Source: Cricetomys ansorgei
Taxonomy: Eukaryota > Chordata > Mammalia > Rodentia > Nesomyidae
Length of the DNA: 64,000 nt
Direction of reading: 5' to 3'
NCBI GenBank assembly: GCA_026225945.1
Contig: JAMJFZ010001133.1
Coordinates: 3,182,501 to 3,246,500 of the forward strand
The notes beneath the pieces are model-generated. The model did no database searches. It had not been told where the DNA came from and was given only the letters and a program-made list of their open reading frames with translations. Numbering within the stretch: the stretch's first letter is position 1; every line of letters begins with the position of its first letter. Position numbers and translations under genes: made by a program. Shown in pieces: positions 11,122 through 22,330 of the stretch.

Positions 11122-11455
11122 ATGGTTTGACTATAAAATGTCCACCATGAGTTCATGTGTTTGAACACTGGTCCCCCAGCTGCTGGCATTGTTTTAGAGA
11201 GTTGTAGAACATTTAGAATACAGGGCCTCCCTGGATAACATAGGCTATTTGTCTTACCATATAGACAAATAGAAGATTATAGACTGGCCCTGCTTCTAGC
11301 TAGAGTTTTCTGCTTCTTGATCTGTTAAACTGTTAGCTAGCAGTTCCACAAGCTCTTAGCCACCATGGACTTCCCTGTTGTGGAAGACGAATATTCCCTG
11401 AGCCATGAGCCTGAATACATCCTTCCTTATTGTAGGTGCTTCTGTCAGGTAAGCC
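11122..11455 (+). mobile_element. MaLR LTR (ORR1/MT-type), solitary
   Basis: The head TATGGTTTGACTATAAAATG and the tail AATATTCCCTGAGCCATGAG followed by GAATACATCCTTCCTTAT have the order of a MaLR LTR, including the degraded polyadenylation region. An 87-codon frame begins inside it with a good Kozak context (GCCACCATGG), but the ATG lies in the LTR 3' region, so it is not a gene. Confidence 0.7.
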
Positions 11456-11469
11456 AGGGTAGGACTGAC

Positions 11470-11570
11470 GATCTTGAATTACTAACAAGCTCCTATGAGA
11501 TGCTGATACCATTGGTCTGCAGACAATACCTTGACCCAGAAGACCTGAAACAGGTTTATTTCAATAGTGC
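11470..11570 (+). mobile_element. hAT-Charlie (MER5/MER20-type) relic
   Basis: ACTAACAAGCTCCTATGAGA, TGCTGATACCATTGGTCTGC and AGACAATACCTTGACC recall the antisense consensus of MER5-type non-autonomous hAT elements. Diverged and without clear ends. Confidence 0.45.
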
Positions 11571-12254
11571 TATAGCTGAGCTTCTGTCAGGATCTGAATG
11601 GCAGGCAACAGGAATCCGAGGTATCTAGCAATCACTTGGATGCATGGGGCTCCATTTTCCATTGAAATAAGAAGTCTTGCTTTGACATTTGATGTAGAGT
11701 GGCAAACATGAAATATCGAAATGTTCTGATACCGATGCATTGCTGCCCATATTCTGCTTTTTCTAGTGACAAGATGGACAGGAGCTCCCTGGAAATGCAG
11801 GCAGGGCCAGTATTGTTACTATGAATAACAAGATGGTCAGACCTTGGACCCTCTTTATTTTTCTCTTACAGAGACAGACTGAGCATTTCATCAGCATTTG
11901 AAAATTAATGTTAAAGCCCTTTACACCTAATAGTTTCATAACAATAAGTATGCACGATAAGCCACCACATGTATATTGTTGGATAAATTTGATTTGTTTT
12001 TGAAAGGTTTCTCTGGAGGTCAATTTTTATATTGAAAGAATAAGGTTTGTGCTTTGGTATTTTTAATCATTAGGGAAGCAAAACACGAATGAATAAAATT
12101 TCTAGCAAATGTATATGACTTAAACCATGCGTTTTAGTCTCTTTAAGTACAGATGTCATTGTCTAGATTCTGTGGTTATAAAACCAAGATTAGGGTCTTA
12201 TATTATGTGACTTTTCCTGGGAAATTGGTTTCTATTCAACTCAAATGAAAGAGG
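11571..12254. other. Unassigned DNA
   Basis: No gene or repeat family recognised. Confidence 0.45.
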
Positions 12255-12600
12255 CAAGACAGACCAAAGAAACAATTTCATTGTAACCAGAGTTGGACAA
12301 ATAATGATTTTACTATCATTGATTACATTAGCAGAGAGAGAGAGGGATTACTTACAGGAGCATGGGTGGACTAGGGACTCAGTCAGCTGCATTATCCCAA
12401 AGTCCACATCAGCTTGGATGGTGACTAATGAAAGCTGTATCATTGGAGCTCCCTGCACAACTTGCTGGCAGCTATCTATACCACTGAAGATCTCCTCAGC
12501 CCAAGGTACTGTATAATGCCTACGTAACCTTGAGGAGAGGACTCATGGATATTGTGAGTTCAAGTCTTCTCAGTCTTTGTGAGTTCCACGAGCCTCGTGA
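12255..12600 (-). mobile_element. Dispersed rodent repeat, copy A (RMER/LTR-like)
   Basis: It shares ordered phrases with 39705-40110: GACAGACCAAAG, then TTACTTACAGGAGCATGGGT, a 'tgactcag' block, a TCCTCAG block and a CTTGAGGAG block. Two diverged copies in one window show that this is a dispersed element. I take it to be an LTR-like rodent repeat in antisense, but the family is not named with confidence. Confidence 0.55.
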
Positions 12601-12895
12601 AATTCAATAAGCTGATGATTTGTAGGGGAACCTTGTGAGCCTCCTTCCTCCCTCCAGGTGGGAATGTTTCAGTTTGGGGAAAACACACAACATAGAGCGT
12701 TGATCCATCTTGGCCATTTATCATCTGTGTACCATGACTATAGATCCCCTAACTTGCTCTTCACACAGGTGTCCCAGTGGCTTCAGAATGTTTAAAAAAT
12801 AAGAAATCCAAACAAAGAAAAAAGCTTGGGATATAAAATTTCTGACAATGGTAAAAGTACAGAATTTTTGACCTAAAAGAATAACATGTACTTAA
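12601..12895. other. Unassigned DNA
   Basis: Nothing recognised. Confidence 0.4.
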
Positions 12896-12917
12896 AATAA
12901 TTAATAATAATAATGAT

Positions 12918-12964
<47 letters not shown>

Positions 12965-12966
12965 TA
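12896..12966. repeat. (TAA)n microsatellite
   Basis: About 20 AAT/TAA units with two interruptions near 12914-12920. On the minus strand it reads as a poly-Tyr frame, which is an artefact. Confidence 0.97.
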
Positions 12967-13476
12967 AACTACTGAGTTCCTTTCCAATTCTAGAAACAAA
13001 ATCCTCAAAAAGGACCAAATGGTTTTATCACTAGAATTTAGAGTGGTTGCATTCTCTCTTAGAGAGGCTTGACAGAGAAGGTACTCAGCATCTACTGTTT
13101 TAAGGAAAGTCACAGCAGACTTTTAATCTGTGAGCACTGACATCAATCTTACAGTGCAAAGTATTCTCAGCACTGTTATGGCAAAGTGGTAGATATTAGA
13201 AAATTAATAAAACCTATATGTTGAGGTTTTATTAACAAAAGAACAAGGGTCAGAAGAAGAAAATAATGTTAAGAGAAAGTCTAAAGATTGACTTGGAGAT
13301 TGTCTTTAGGAGATTGAATTTCCTAAATCAGTGTTGCCCAGTAGAAATTTCCGTGACAATGGAAAACATTCTGTATTTGATCTCTATACAATGCTAGTAA
13401 CTAGTCATAAATGGATTTTGAGTAGTTGAAATGTGACTAGTAAAACTGATAAACTGAAATTTAAGTTAATTTATTT
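12967..13476. other. Unassigned AT-rich DNA
   Basis: No supported feature. Confidence 0.45.
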
Positions 13477-13627
13477 ATTGGTTTTTTGAGACAGGGTTTC
13501 TCTGTTGTAACTCTGGCTGTCTGGAACTCACTCTGTAGATCAAGCTGGTCTTGAACTCACAGAGAACTGCTTGCCTGCCTTGCCTCCTGAGTGTTGGGAT
13601 TACAGGCATACACCACCACTGCCCAGC
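13477..13627 (-). mobile_element. B1 SINE, near full length
   Basis: Antisense B1: TTTTTTGAGACAGGGTTTCT, then TCTGTTGTAACTCTGGCTGT, GGAACTCACTCTGTAGATCA and GGGATTACAGGCATACACCA, ending CTGCCCAGC. Imperfect direct repeats flank it (AAGTTAATTTATT upstream, AAGTTTATTTAGT downstream). The GTTGTAAC variant is shared with the copy at 52757 and differs from the usual Mus form. Confidence 0.95.
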
Positions 13628-14644
13628 AAGTTTATTTAGTTTTAATTAATTCATTTAAAATACCTAACTAAAGCTAGTGGCTATCACATTGGACAGTGAT
13701 TTCCATAGAAGACATCATACACATGCTGTGGTGATAGCTTCAATTTTTTTCTTAAATATATTTGTGAGCTCACTTGTTATAGTATTTGAGAAGATATAAA
13801 TGCAGTCAATGTTTCAGTAATGAAAAGTGATTAAAGGAATGTAGTAGAGAATCAATATATGTATTGCATTACGTAAGAGCTACTTATAATACATACTGCT
13901 CTTTTAGTATGATTAAAATATGTATATATGTAAGTATATTTTTCTATGTATATATTAAAATAAAAAGGAAAATTAACTTATACCAAGCTATCTAATATTA
14001 TATGTACATATGCATAAATACATATGTATATGCTGACTTTAATATAACCAGATATACAATATATATAGATATATAGATACATTATATCTATATAATATGT
14101 GTGTGTGTGTTAGTACATATGTAAATTATAACAATATAGTTTGACTTTAATATAGCTAGTTTTTATATATTAATATTTTGAAGTTATAGTGCATTAAATT
14201 TGATAAGAAACAATATGTGTACAAAAGTCAGTTCTAGAATATATGACTAATGAAAACTAATGAGTATTTTCAAAGTGTAGTGGTCTTATGCACATTTACC
14301 ATTGTCTATCAGTAAAGGTGAGTGCAGAGTAATTATGGTAGAGAAATAACAGAGGGGATGGTAGAGAGAAAGACTCATTAAAACAGTGCCTGGGCCTTTT
14401 GGAAGATGGCATAGTGGCTGATAAAAGTGTGAGGTGGCAATGGAAGACAGAACAAAATAAGTCTGAATTTTACCTTTTTGAATTAGAACTGGCGTTGACA
14501 AATTGATGCCTGCTCTCACTAATGAGAATTTGTTTTGTACAGTGTTTAAGTAATGGAAATATATGAGTTAACAATAGGCATACTTTAAAGTATATCCATA
14601 ATCATCACAATAGGTTTTTCCACAAGAATTGTGATGAACATTGA
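13628..14644. other. Unassigned AT-rich DNA with TATA/TACATA low complexity
   Basis: The part from 13900 to 14115 is dominated by TATATA, ACATATG and a short TG run. TTGACTTTAATATA-like phrases recur near 14035 and 14142. No gene is seen. Confidence 0.5.
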
Positions 14645-14872
14645 CCTCACCATTAAATACAAGCTCTACTGCTTACTTTCTGTGTGATTTTGGAGTAGGT
14701 AACTAACCTTCCCATACTCAGTATCCTTAACTGAATTAGAGACAATTAAAACCGATCAATTCAAAGATTTTCAAAGAGGGTGAAATGATATAATGAATGT
14801 CAGGCACTTAGTATAATCTTTAATACATCAAGTAAGCCTTCAAATGGTAGCTGATATTAAATATTGATGAAA
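14645..14872 (+). mobile_element. MIR SINE
   Basis: The order matches MIR: CTACTGCTTACTTTCTGTGT, GATTTTGGAGTAGGTAACTA (the conserved 'gtgaccttgggcaagtta' core), then GGTGAAATGATATAATGAAT, GGCACTTAGTATAATCTTTA and TGGTAGCTGATATTA. Confidence 0.75.
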
Positions 14873-15654
14873 GCACTTATAGATGACAAGAAACAGAACA
14901 CCTCAAATCTCTTGTGTTGTGCTTTAAGAACGATGATGAAAATATAATGAGGAAAATGCATAAGCATTTAGGGGATACTGTCACAGGTGACATGGAGGGG
15001 TGGAAAAGCCCAATGGAGAAGTGTAAAACTTCTAGGTTGGAAGTAAGGAGATCATTAAAGAAGATGTGAAATTAAATTACCATAGATAATCTTAGGAGGA
15101 ATAATAGGGGGAATGGAGATATTTACATGGAGAAAAATTGCTTAAAAATATGTGTTATGGAGCAGCAATGAAGCCTAGTTGATGGGAAGTAGACATGGAG
15201 AAACTGCTTGGCTGCAGAATGCCCACATGCTTTTAAGGTTTGCTGAGAACAAAGCCAAGATAAAAGAATCTATCAGGATTATGGAGATCTTACATACGGA
15301 GGTGTAGACTCCATAAGGGGATTATCTCTGTGTTTTCTCACCTTACCATATCCCAATGTGTGGAAAACATAGTCGCAGTGCATATGAGAACTGGTCACAA
15401 GTTTCTGCAAGACAAACAAAGCTAGACAGATCTAGTATTGCACTGGGAGAAGTTTGGTCACCAGTAACAACAAAACCAGGGAGTCTCTGCAAGCCAGGCC
15501 TGAAGTAATGAAATTGGATCCTAGCTGCAATGCTCCTGCTTAATCTCAATCTATAATAATATCGAAGATACCAGCCACATTCCTGCTGCTGATGGCTCAG
15601 GGTCCATCCATTAAGCTCCACATACGCTGCAATAATGCTTTTGTCTGTTCACAG
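14873..15654. other. Unassigned DNA, putative last intron upstream of the candidate exon
   Basis: No repeat recognised. Bases 15638-15654 form a pyrimidine-rich splice-acceptor context (CTTTTGTCTGTTCACAG). A 92-codon antisense frame at 15343-15621 has no family resemblance. Confidence 0.4.
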
Positions 15655-15767
15655 TACTCTGGGAAACTATGTGGGAAAAACAGCAGGATCGCCCAAGGAC
15701 GGGAGTGATGGTTGTTACTCCAGATGGCTACACTCAAATCAAGCTGGATCCCAACACCCAGTTATGA
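15655..15767 (+). CDS. Candidate terminal coding exon, protein not recognised
   Basis: A consensus acceptor (pyrimidine-rich tract ending CACAG at 15654) is followed by two bases of a split codon, 36 full codons and TGA at 15765-15767. The intron would be phase 1. The encoded C-terminus starts LWETMWEKQQDRPRTGVMVV and ends TPDGYTQIKLDPNTQL. Its mixed charged and hydrophobic composition, balanced GC and two CpGs stand out from the AT-rich, low-complexity frames elsewhere. No repeat family is recognised over it. An AATAAA lies only 28 bases after the stop, at 15796-15801. I cannot name the gene. A 36-codon open stretch can occur by chance, so the call rests on acceptor plus composition. A relic of an unspliced pseudogene is the main alternative. 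Confidence 0.45.
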
Positions 15768-16448
15768 GAGAAATAATTTTTAAGTGACAAGAAGTAATAA
15801 ATCACTAAGATAGTTATACACATGCATGATGACCATTTCTTTCTTAATATCTTAAAGAATTTCATGTGGTACTTGATTTCATTCAATTCCTTTGGTCAAT
15901 TAAATATAACACACAAAAAAATTTTGTACTTTGACTATTGATTTTCGCATCTTAACTATGCCTCTCTTATTCTAATCCATGTCTTCAACCTTTATTTCTA
16001 TCCATAGTTCTTCTAAACCTATCTCTCTAGATCCAAGTGATCTGGAAATTCAATCTCACATACTTGGTGATACTTACTAGATGACTGTGACCAAGTCTCC
16101 TATCAACCTCTAAAACCTAAAATATCTGAAATGAATCAGTTTTCAGCTTTGGGTGGTGACTTCTTGATTCCTCAAATTGAAGTATAACTTTCTAAATTAG
16201 ACAAATACGAAGCCTCTTCCACCTTTGAGTCTTCCATCTCTCTTGCCTGTCCTACCCAGTGGGCTGCCAGGCGACACCACTTTTTAGAGTTCTACTGTGA
16301 AGTAGTCAGTAAAATGCTCTTGTGAAATGCTACAGAGTGAACTGACTTCCTCCAGATTACCAGATCCTAGACATTCCTCATAGTGTTAGTCACCCAGGAG
16401 AATGCGTGGAATAATGTCAGGAATAAAACATAAGCATTGTTAAGATAG
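15768..16448. other. Possible 3' UTR, then unassigned DNA
   Basis: If the preceding exon is real, this begins its 3' UTR. The polyadenylation hexamer at 15796-15801 is close to the stop and may not be the one used. No repeat is recognised. Confidence 0.35.
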
Positions 16449-16824
16449 TGTTTGTAGTTAGGTTAGACCTTCTAAAAGCCTATGTGCTAAAGACTTGATC
16501 CCCATAGTGCTGCATTACTGGGATGCTGAGGAACCTTTAGGAGACAAGGCCCTAGCGGAAGGAAGCTAGGCTGTTGGGGAGCATGATTTCGAAGGAGATT
16601 TTGGAATCTTAGCTGCGACCCTGTCTCTGCCCACAATCACCACGAGGTGAGCAGCTTTGTTTCCCCATGCTGTGATATTCTCCCTTGCTATTGAAGAAGT
16701 CCCAGAACACCGGACAACTGCCCAAAGGCTGAAACACCTTAAACAATGAGTTGTAATAAACCTTTCCTTCTTGGTTAATCGATTATCTTACGTATTTTAG
16801 TAGAGTGATAGAAAGCGGACCACA
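16449..16824 (+). mobile_element. MaLR-type LTR, solitary
   Basis: The order is typical: GTGCTAAAGACTTGATCCCC, GGAACCTTTAGGAGACAAGG, a 'gaggtgagcagctttg' block near 16645, AATAAACCTTTCCTTCTTGG near 16757 and an end like 'agaaagcggaccaca'. It starts TGT and ends ACA. There is no convincing 5-bp flanking duplication. Confidence 0.75.
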
Positions 16825-18030
16825 GAAGCAGGAATTGAGGGAAGATGGAAAGAGGAATGGTCCATGGGCCCAGCCTGAAGAGGCGTTTATGTTATCCTCC
16901 GCCTCTTAAAAATAGCAAGGTTTTGAGATAACTCCTCTCAGGGTAAGTTATCCACAGTACAACTTTGTTAGCATCGCATGGATAACAGTATCTCTGTAAA
17001 TGTCACCGAAAAGCAGAACAGACTGTAGGCACTAATCACATACGAATGGGACAAGAGAAAAACAATTTACTCTCCCACACTCTGTTGTAATGCATTTAAG
17101 AAACAGTCTAGAAAGGAAGGATTTGAAGAGCAAACTTAAGTCTTGTTTGTGGCACAAAATAATGAGCAGTGTTGTATTTTTTAAGTCCAGGGTACCTTTT
17201 TTAGGTGTTTTCTTAAGCTGTGCTTCTGGCATTTCAAGTTTAAGTTATGATTATTTGTTTTAGTTTTTAAACTCCCTTCTACCTCTCAATGAATTGATAA
17301 CAATATAGTAAGACCAATTTACACAATGCCATTTTTTTTTTTTTAAAGAAAGAAAATAGATTTTTGCATCACACCTAAGTGACAAGTTTGCAAATTGCCA
17401 CTCTTTGCTCCTTTCTCTCCCTCCCAATTCTTCATGGCGGTAATTAAGGACTGTAAATTTCACTTTATCATTTGTGTTTGGAATACTAGCATAAATCTTA
17501 GTAATAGCACCGTTTATTTCAGTAATGCCAACTTGCCTGCAAATCACTTGTAAATTGGTTCCATGGATGTGCCCCCATCAAATTAATCAAAAAGCCACCT
17601 GCATATATTTCCTGTGCTTATTTCAAAGGCTTAGTAACAGTGAGGAAGAAAGAGCAATGCTGACCTTTTCATTCTTATTTATTTATAAATTCTGAATGGC
17701 TTATGCATATGTTTTCACTTAGAGCCTGGGAACATCTAGCTGAATGTTTATATAGTAGTTATTTTTAACACACAGCTGAGACTTGTGTTTCAAATAATAT
17801 ACCTGCTTGATGGCCCTACTGTGCTCTACATAGAGTAATCATAATTTTTGACTAAGCATAGCACTATATACATTTGAGAACTGTGACAAGCTTTTATGTT
17901 TTCAATAGTTCCCCTCCCCCGCAAAGGAGTATAATGGATTTCAACGTTGTGAGTTAGGCCATAGTCCCTTACATTTTTCTCTTGTACCTAGAAAGGTGAT
18001 TTGTTTTTAACTTTTACCGCATTTATTTAA
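16825..18030. other. Repeat-free stretch with a possible conserved non-coding block at 17230-17720
   Basis: No gene and no repeat family recognised over about 1.2 kb. The sub-region 17380-17600 has balanced, non-repetitive AT-rich sequence with homeodomain-like TAATTAAGG. The conservation guess is inference only. Confidence 0.3.
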
Positions 18031-18182
18031 TTATTTATGTACGTGCACATGTGTGCCATGGCGGGTATGTGGAGGTCAGAGGGAAACTCTCTTTTCACCA
18101 TTTAGATTCTGGGAATCATACTCAAGTCATCCGTTTTGGTGGCTGCTACCTTTATCTACAGAGCCGTTTTTGCTGCCCCAAG
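18031..18182 (-). mobile_element. B2/B3-type SINE fragment
   Basis: Antisense: ATTTATTTAATTATTTATGT tail, GTATGTGGAGGTCAGAGGGA, then CAAGTCATCCGTTTTGGTGG and a head remnant near CAGAGCCG. Confidence 0.8.
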
Positions 18183-18434
18183 GTAGGTGATTTTGCTGTG
18201 ATATTCTGAAAGAGAGGAGAGATGATAAATTTTTTTGTACTTTCCTATGCTACGTGGAATAATTGTGAAGAAAGTTCCAATTCCAGAGTCTGGTCCAGGA
18301 CTATGTTTAAGTAACAGCTTAAGCTCAGCTTGAGTGTGCCGTACTCCCTTGGAAATTTCCTAACAAAATATACACATATGCAGTTTACCTCTTATTAGTA
18401 CTTTTTAAAAAGTTCCTCTTTTAACAAAACTAAA

Positions 18435-18740
18435 TGTAATAAGATAAAGCAACAACAACAACTCACATTGAAGGACAATGGAGCTCCAAGAGAAGGCGCT
18501 AGAATCAGAGACCCACTCTTTGACATGCTCAGGAGTCCCATAAAAATACTAAGCTGAAAGCTATAATGAATATTCAGAGGACTTGATGCAGACTCACATA
18601 GGCCCTGTGCTTGCTGCTTCAATCTCTATAAGTTCATATGAGCATTGCTCAGTTGATTTAGGGGCCCTTGTTCTCCTGGTGTATGCTATCTTCTCTGGTT
18701 CTTACACTGTTTCTGGTATATAATCTTGCTTTTGAGAAAT
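18435..18740 (-). mobile_element. LINE-1 (Lx-type) 3' region fragment
   Basis: Antisense Lx-like phrases: GGCCCTGTGCTTGCTGCTTC, AATCTCTATAAGTTCATATG, then GGGGCCCTTGTTCTCCTGGT and GGTTCTTACACTGTTTCTGG. Edges are approximate. Confidence 0.65.
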
Positions 18741-19045
18741 ATCATCTGAAGCGTGCACATTCAATATTTCACTGGATTTTATTCATTGTGGTCTCTGAAT
18801 TTTGTATATAAAGTCAGAGATTAGTATAGAGAGTTTAATATTCACAAACAGCCTGTCCTTAATGTCTCCTTAAGAAGGTAATGCCAAGATTCTTTTAAAT
18901 ATGTAGTAGTTGCATCTCTTTTAGTCTTCGTGTAATCCAATTCAAAATTTTCCAGAATGTAACAGATGATGTTGAAGGTTGCACACTTGGGAATTTGGAG
19001 AAGGCAAAAACAGATCTGCTCACTACTCTTCCTTTTTCTATAGGT
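18741..19045. other. Unassigned DNA
   Basis: No supported feature. Confidence 0.4.
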
Positions 19046-19268
19046 CAGATGTTCTTACCTCATGGGTTGTGATCCATTTGGGAGTTGAATGACTTTCACG
19101 ATGGTCGCCTAAGGCCATTTGTGTATCACATATTTACATTACGATTCATAACAGTAGCAAAATTATAGTTATGAAGTAGTAATGAAAATAATTTTGTGGC
19201 TGGAGGCTCACCACAACATGAGGAACTGTATTAAAGGGTCACAGCATTAGGAAGGTTGAGAGCCACTG
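19046..19268 (-). mobile_element. URR1-type hAT transposon, complete non-autonomous copy
   Basis: The interior reads TTTACATTACGATTCATAAC, TATGAAGTAGTAATGAAAAT, AGGAACTGTATTAAAGGGTC and AGCATTAGGAAGGTTGAGAG, the URR1 order in antisense. Related termini (CAGATGTTCTTAC and the reverse complement of GTTGAGAGCCACTG) bound it. It is flanked by CTATAGGT at 19038-19045 and CTATAGAT at 19269-19276, a 7/8 match to the 8-bp duplication expected for hAT. Confidence 0.92.
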
Positions 19269-19314
19269 CTATAGATACTTACAAGGAATTGAAAATAACT
19301 CACTTTGAAGGTTT

Positions 19315-19462
19315 TCGTTTTTTTGAGACAGGGTCTTTCTACATAGCTCTGGTTGTTCTGGAACTCGCTCTGTAGACCAGGCTGACCTTGAATTCACAGA
19401 GATCTGCCTGTCTCTGCCTTCTGAATGCTAGAATTAAAAGCATGTTCCAATATGTCCAGCTA
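19315..19462 (-). mobile_element. B1 SINE
   Basis: Antisense B1: TTTTTTTGAGACAGGGTCTT, GGTTGTTCTGGAACTCGCTC, TGTAGACCAGGCTGACCTTG and a diverged 5' end. Confidence 0.93.
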
Positions 19463-19684
19463 AGGTTTTTTTATTTTTTTTCAATTAGAAAAAAAGAGAG
19501 ACAAGGTCAATTAATTGCCTTGAATATTGTTGTTATCTAAGTAAATTAGTCAAAATCTTTTATTTTTGTGTAGCAAAATCAGAGAACCCTAGAATGAGTT
19601 TGACACATTTTGAAATACTGATTATTAATTATTTCAGTAAGTATTATATAATTTATTCATAAGTAAATATTTAATAATTCTTTA

Positions 19685-19840
19685 AAAATATATATTTTAA
19701 ATTGAAATAAAATCACATCACTTTTCCTCTCCATTTTTTCACTTCAGTCCCTACCAGAGGTTTTGGAAGTCCAAAACCTTCCATGTCTCCCCTACTACTA
19801 ATTTGATAACCTCTTTTTCTTTATTATTTTTACACCAATA

Positions 19841-19871
<31 letters not shown>

Positions 19872-21290
19872 TATATGTGTGTGTGTGTATACATAACCAT
19901 ATAAAAATATAATCCACTGAGTTCATTTTTGTTGTTTGTGTGTATATGGTTTCTGGGTTGGCCACTATGCATTGGACAGGCTTATCCCTGGGAGAGGCCA
20001 ATTCTCCTTTTCCTAGAAATCGGTAGTTGTCTTTGGCTCTTGTCTAGGGGTGGAATTCCATGAAATTTACCCCTTCCATGTTAACATGTCCACTGATATT
20101 CCCATTGTTTAGGTCTTGTTCTCACAGCCATTTCTAGGAAAAACTGTTTCATAGTAGACTGCCTGGTATTCTGGTTTTAACACTCTTTTTTTGTCCCCAC
20201 CCCCTCCATGATATTCCCTGAGCCATAGATGCAGGAGCTGTGATGTATATATTGGTGCTGGATTCCTCATGATCTGCTTTCTGCATTATGTCTAATTGTG
20301 GTTTTCTGTGATAGTCTTTATTTACTCTAAAGAGAGGCTTCTTTGATGAGTGGTGGTAGCTACACTAACCTATGATTTTAAGGATAAGATAAAGAATGTA
20401 GTAAGGAATTACACTGGTCTAGCAAAAAATGATGGTCATAGATTGTTTTCTAAGGTCTATGACTTCACTAGCCCCAGAAATCTGGTTAGGTTTCCAGTAC
20501 CAGGCATGATTTCCTTTCTGTTGAGTGGGCCTTAGGTTCAATTAGATAGCTGTTGGTTACCACTGACATGTGAGTGACACTTACTGAATCTTTATGGATG
20601 TCTTGCCATGTTGGTCATTGCTGGGGTAATTGGTATTGCAGCTGGGTAAGACTGTTAACTGCTTTCTTCCTTTGGCAGCTTGCATAGTATTTTCTGGAAT
20701 CATGGAAAGATTTCAGAAACCAAAGAAGCTTTCACATCAGATTTAGCCTGAACATCCAAGTCCTGTGTTCTAAGTATGCAGTGCCTACCATATTCAGCAA
20801 TATGGCCCACCATCATCCTTTAAGAGGCAATCAAGAGTTATACCAATAGTCTATATTGTTTTGGGGAGTTCCTTGGGCTACACTGCCCAACCATTTGAAA
20901 GGAGGTTTCTCATGCCTGGTAGTGAGGTTTGGATTAGTCTATGTTTATTGTGGGAAGCATTGTCAGTCCAAGTGGTTTAATCTATGTTAAGATATGCATG
21001 TTTGTGTTGTGTATAATTTTAGGTAAATATAAAATAATATGATTATTTCAGACTTTATCAAACAATCTAAGTGTTGTCTCTTGTCCCTCCTTCTCCTTCT
21101 GTATTGACTTCTTTTTCTTCTCCTCAGTTGAAGCCCTCTCCCCATTTTTCCATTTCCCACTTTTTATCACCTGTATCCCACTATTCTTTTCTCACCCCCT
21201 CACGGTCCATTTATACTTTCATGATTTCTGTAATTACTCCTCATTATTGTGTTTCTTGAAAACAGGAATTGCACTGAGTCTGTAAATCGC
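19685..21290 (-). mobile_element. LINE-1 (Lx-type) 3' UTR
   Basis: A long antisense L1 3' UTR: ATAAAATCACATCACTTTTC at the start, GCCACTATGCATTGGACAGG near 19960, GGTCTATGACTTCACTAGCC near 20455 and TTTCTCATGCCTGGTAGTGA near 20906. It is continuous with ORF2 relics downstream on the plus coordinate. A TG tract at 19841-19890 lies within it. Confidence 0.8.
19841..19890. repeat. (TG)n microsatellite, interrupted
   Basis: Two TG runs separated by TATATATTATA inside the L1 3' UTR. Confidence 0.95.
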
Positions 21291-22330
21291 CACATTGTCA
21301 CAATATTAATACTACCAATCTATGAACATGGACTGTCTTTTTACTTTGTAGTGTTTTTTTCAATCTCTTTCTTCAGAAATTTGAGTTTTCATTGTAGATG
21401 TCTCTTATCTCCTTAGGTTTATTCTAAGATATTTTATTGTTTTTGATGCTATTGTAAATTGGAGTGTGTCTGTGTCTCTTTCTCAGTGTGTTTGTTATTG
21501 GTAGTGTGTTTTTGTTTGGTATATAGAAAGGCCACTGATTTTTTTTTAACTTGATTTTTTTACCCTGTCACTTTGCTGAAATTGTCGATTGTTTCTAGTT
21601 TTCTTGTAGGAGTTTTGGGATCTCTTAGATATACTATATCATCTGCAAATAGTGATACTTTGATGTCTTCTTTTCCTACTTGTATCCCTTTAATTTCTTC
21701 TCTTGCCTTATTACTCTGGTTAGAGCTTCCAGCACTATATTGAAAAGGAGTGGAGATTGTGGTAAGCTATTTCTGTTTTCTGATTTTAACAGGATTGCCT
21801 TGAGTTTTCCCCATTTAGGATAATGATGCTGTGGATTTGTCATATAGAGTCTTTATTATGTTGAGGTGTGTTCTCTCCAGTGCTACTCTCTCTGGGGATT
21901 TTATCATGAAAACATGTTGGATTTTGTCAAAAGTTTCTTCTGCATTTATTGAAATGATCATGTGATTTTTGTCTTTAAGTATATTTATATAATTTATTAT
22001 ACTTATTGACTTATGTACATATCCTGCATTTCTGGGATAAAGCCAATTTGATCATGATGGGAAGATCTTTTTGATATGCACTTGTATTCAGTTTGTTAGC
22101 ATTTTTGAAGATTTTTGCAAGTATGTTAATCAGGAATATTAGTTTGTAGTTTAGTTTTTTGGTTGCTGTTTTATCTTTACCTGGTTTGGGTGTTAATACT
22201 GGTTTCACAGAGCAAGTTTGGATCATGGAAAATTTCTCTTCTTCAAGTTTGGCAGATAAATTGTCTGGGTACAGTAGTGTAGGTTTGGAGTCATGGTCTT
22301 TTAAAACTTGACACATATGCTCTGTTCTCT
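21291..22330 (-). pseudogene. LINE-1 ORF2 reverse-transcriptase relic
   Basis: Antisense L1 ORF2. The frame at 22011-22316 contains LTPKPGKDKTATKKLNYKL, aligning with the L1 block LIPKPDKDTTKKENYRP, followed by a degraded 'ISLMNIDAKI' block. Further along on the minus strand come phrases complementary to TATCATCTGCAAATAGTGAT (the FADD-motif region) near 21637. Frameshifts are frequent. The endonuclease half of ORF2 is missing, with ORF1-like sequence lying next to the RT segment. Confidence 0.85.

Noticed and set aside
11365..11628. 87-codon frame starting in a strong Kozak context (GCCACCATGG)
   Set aside because: The start lies in the 3' part of a MaLR-type LTR and the frame runs into unrelated DNA. 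No family resemblance.
22011..22316. 101-codon minus-strand frame with reverse-transcriptase similarity
   Set aside because: A fragment of a dead LINE-1 ORF2, annotated as a pseudogene rather than as an independent gene.
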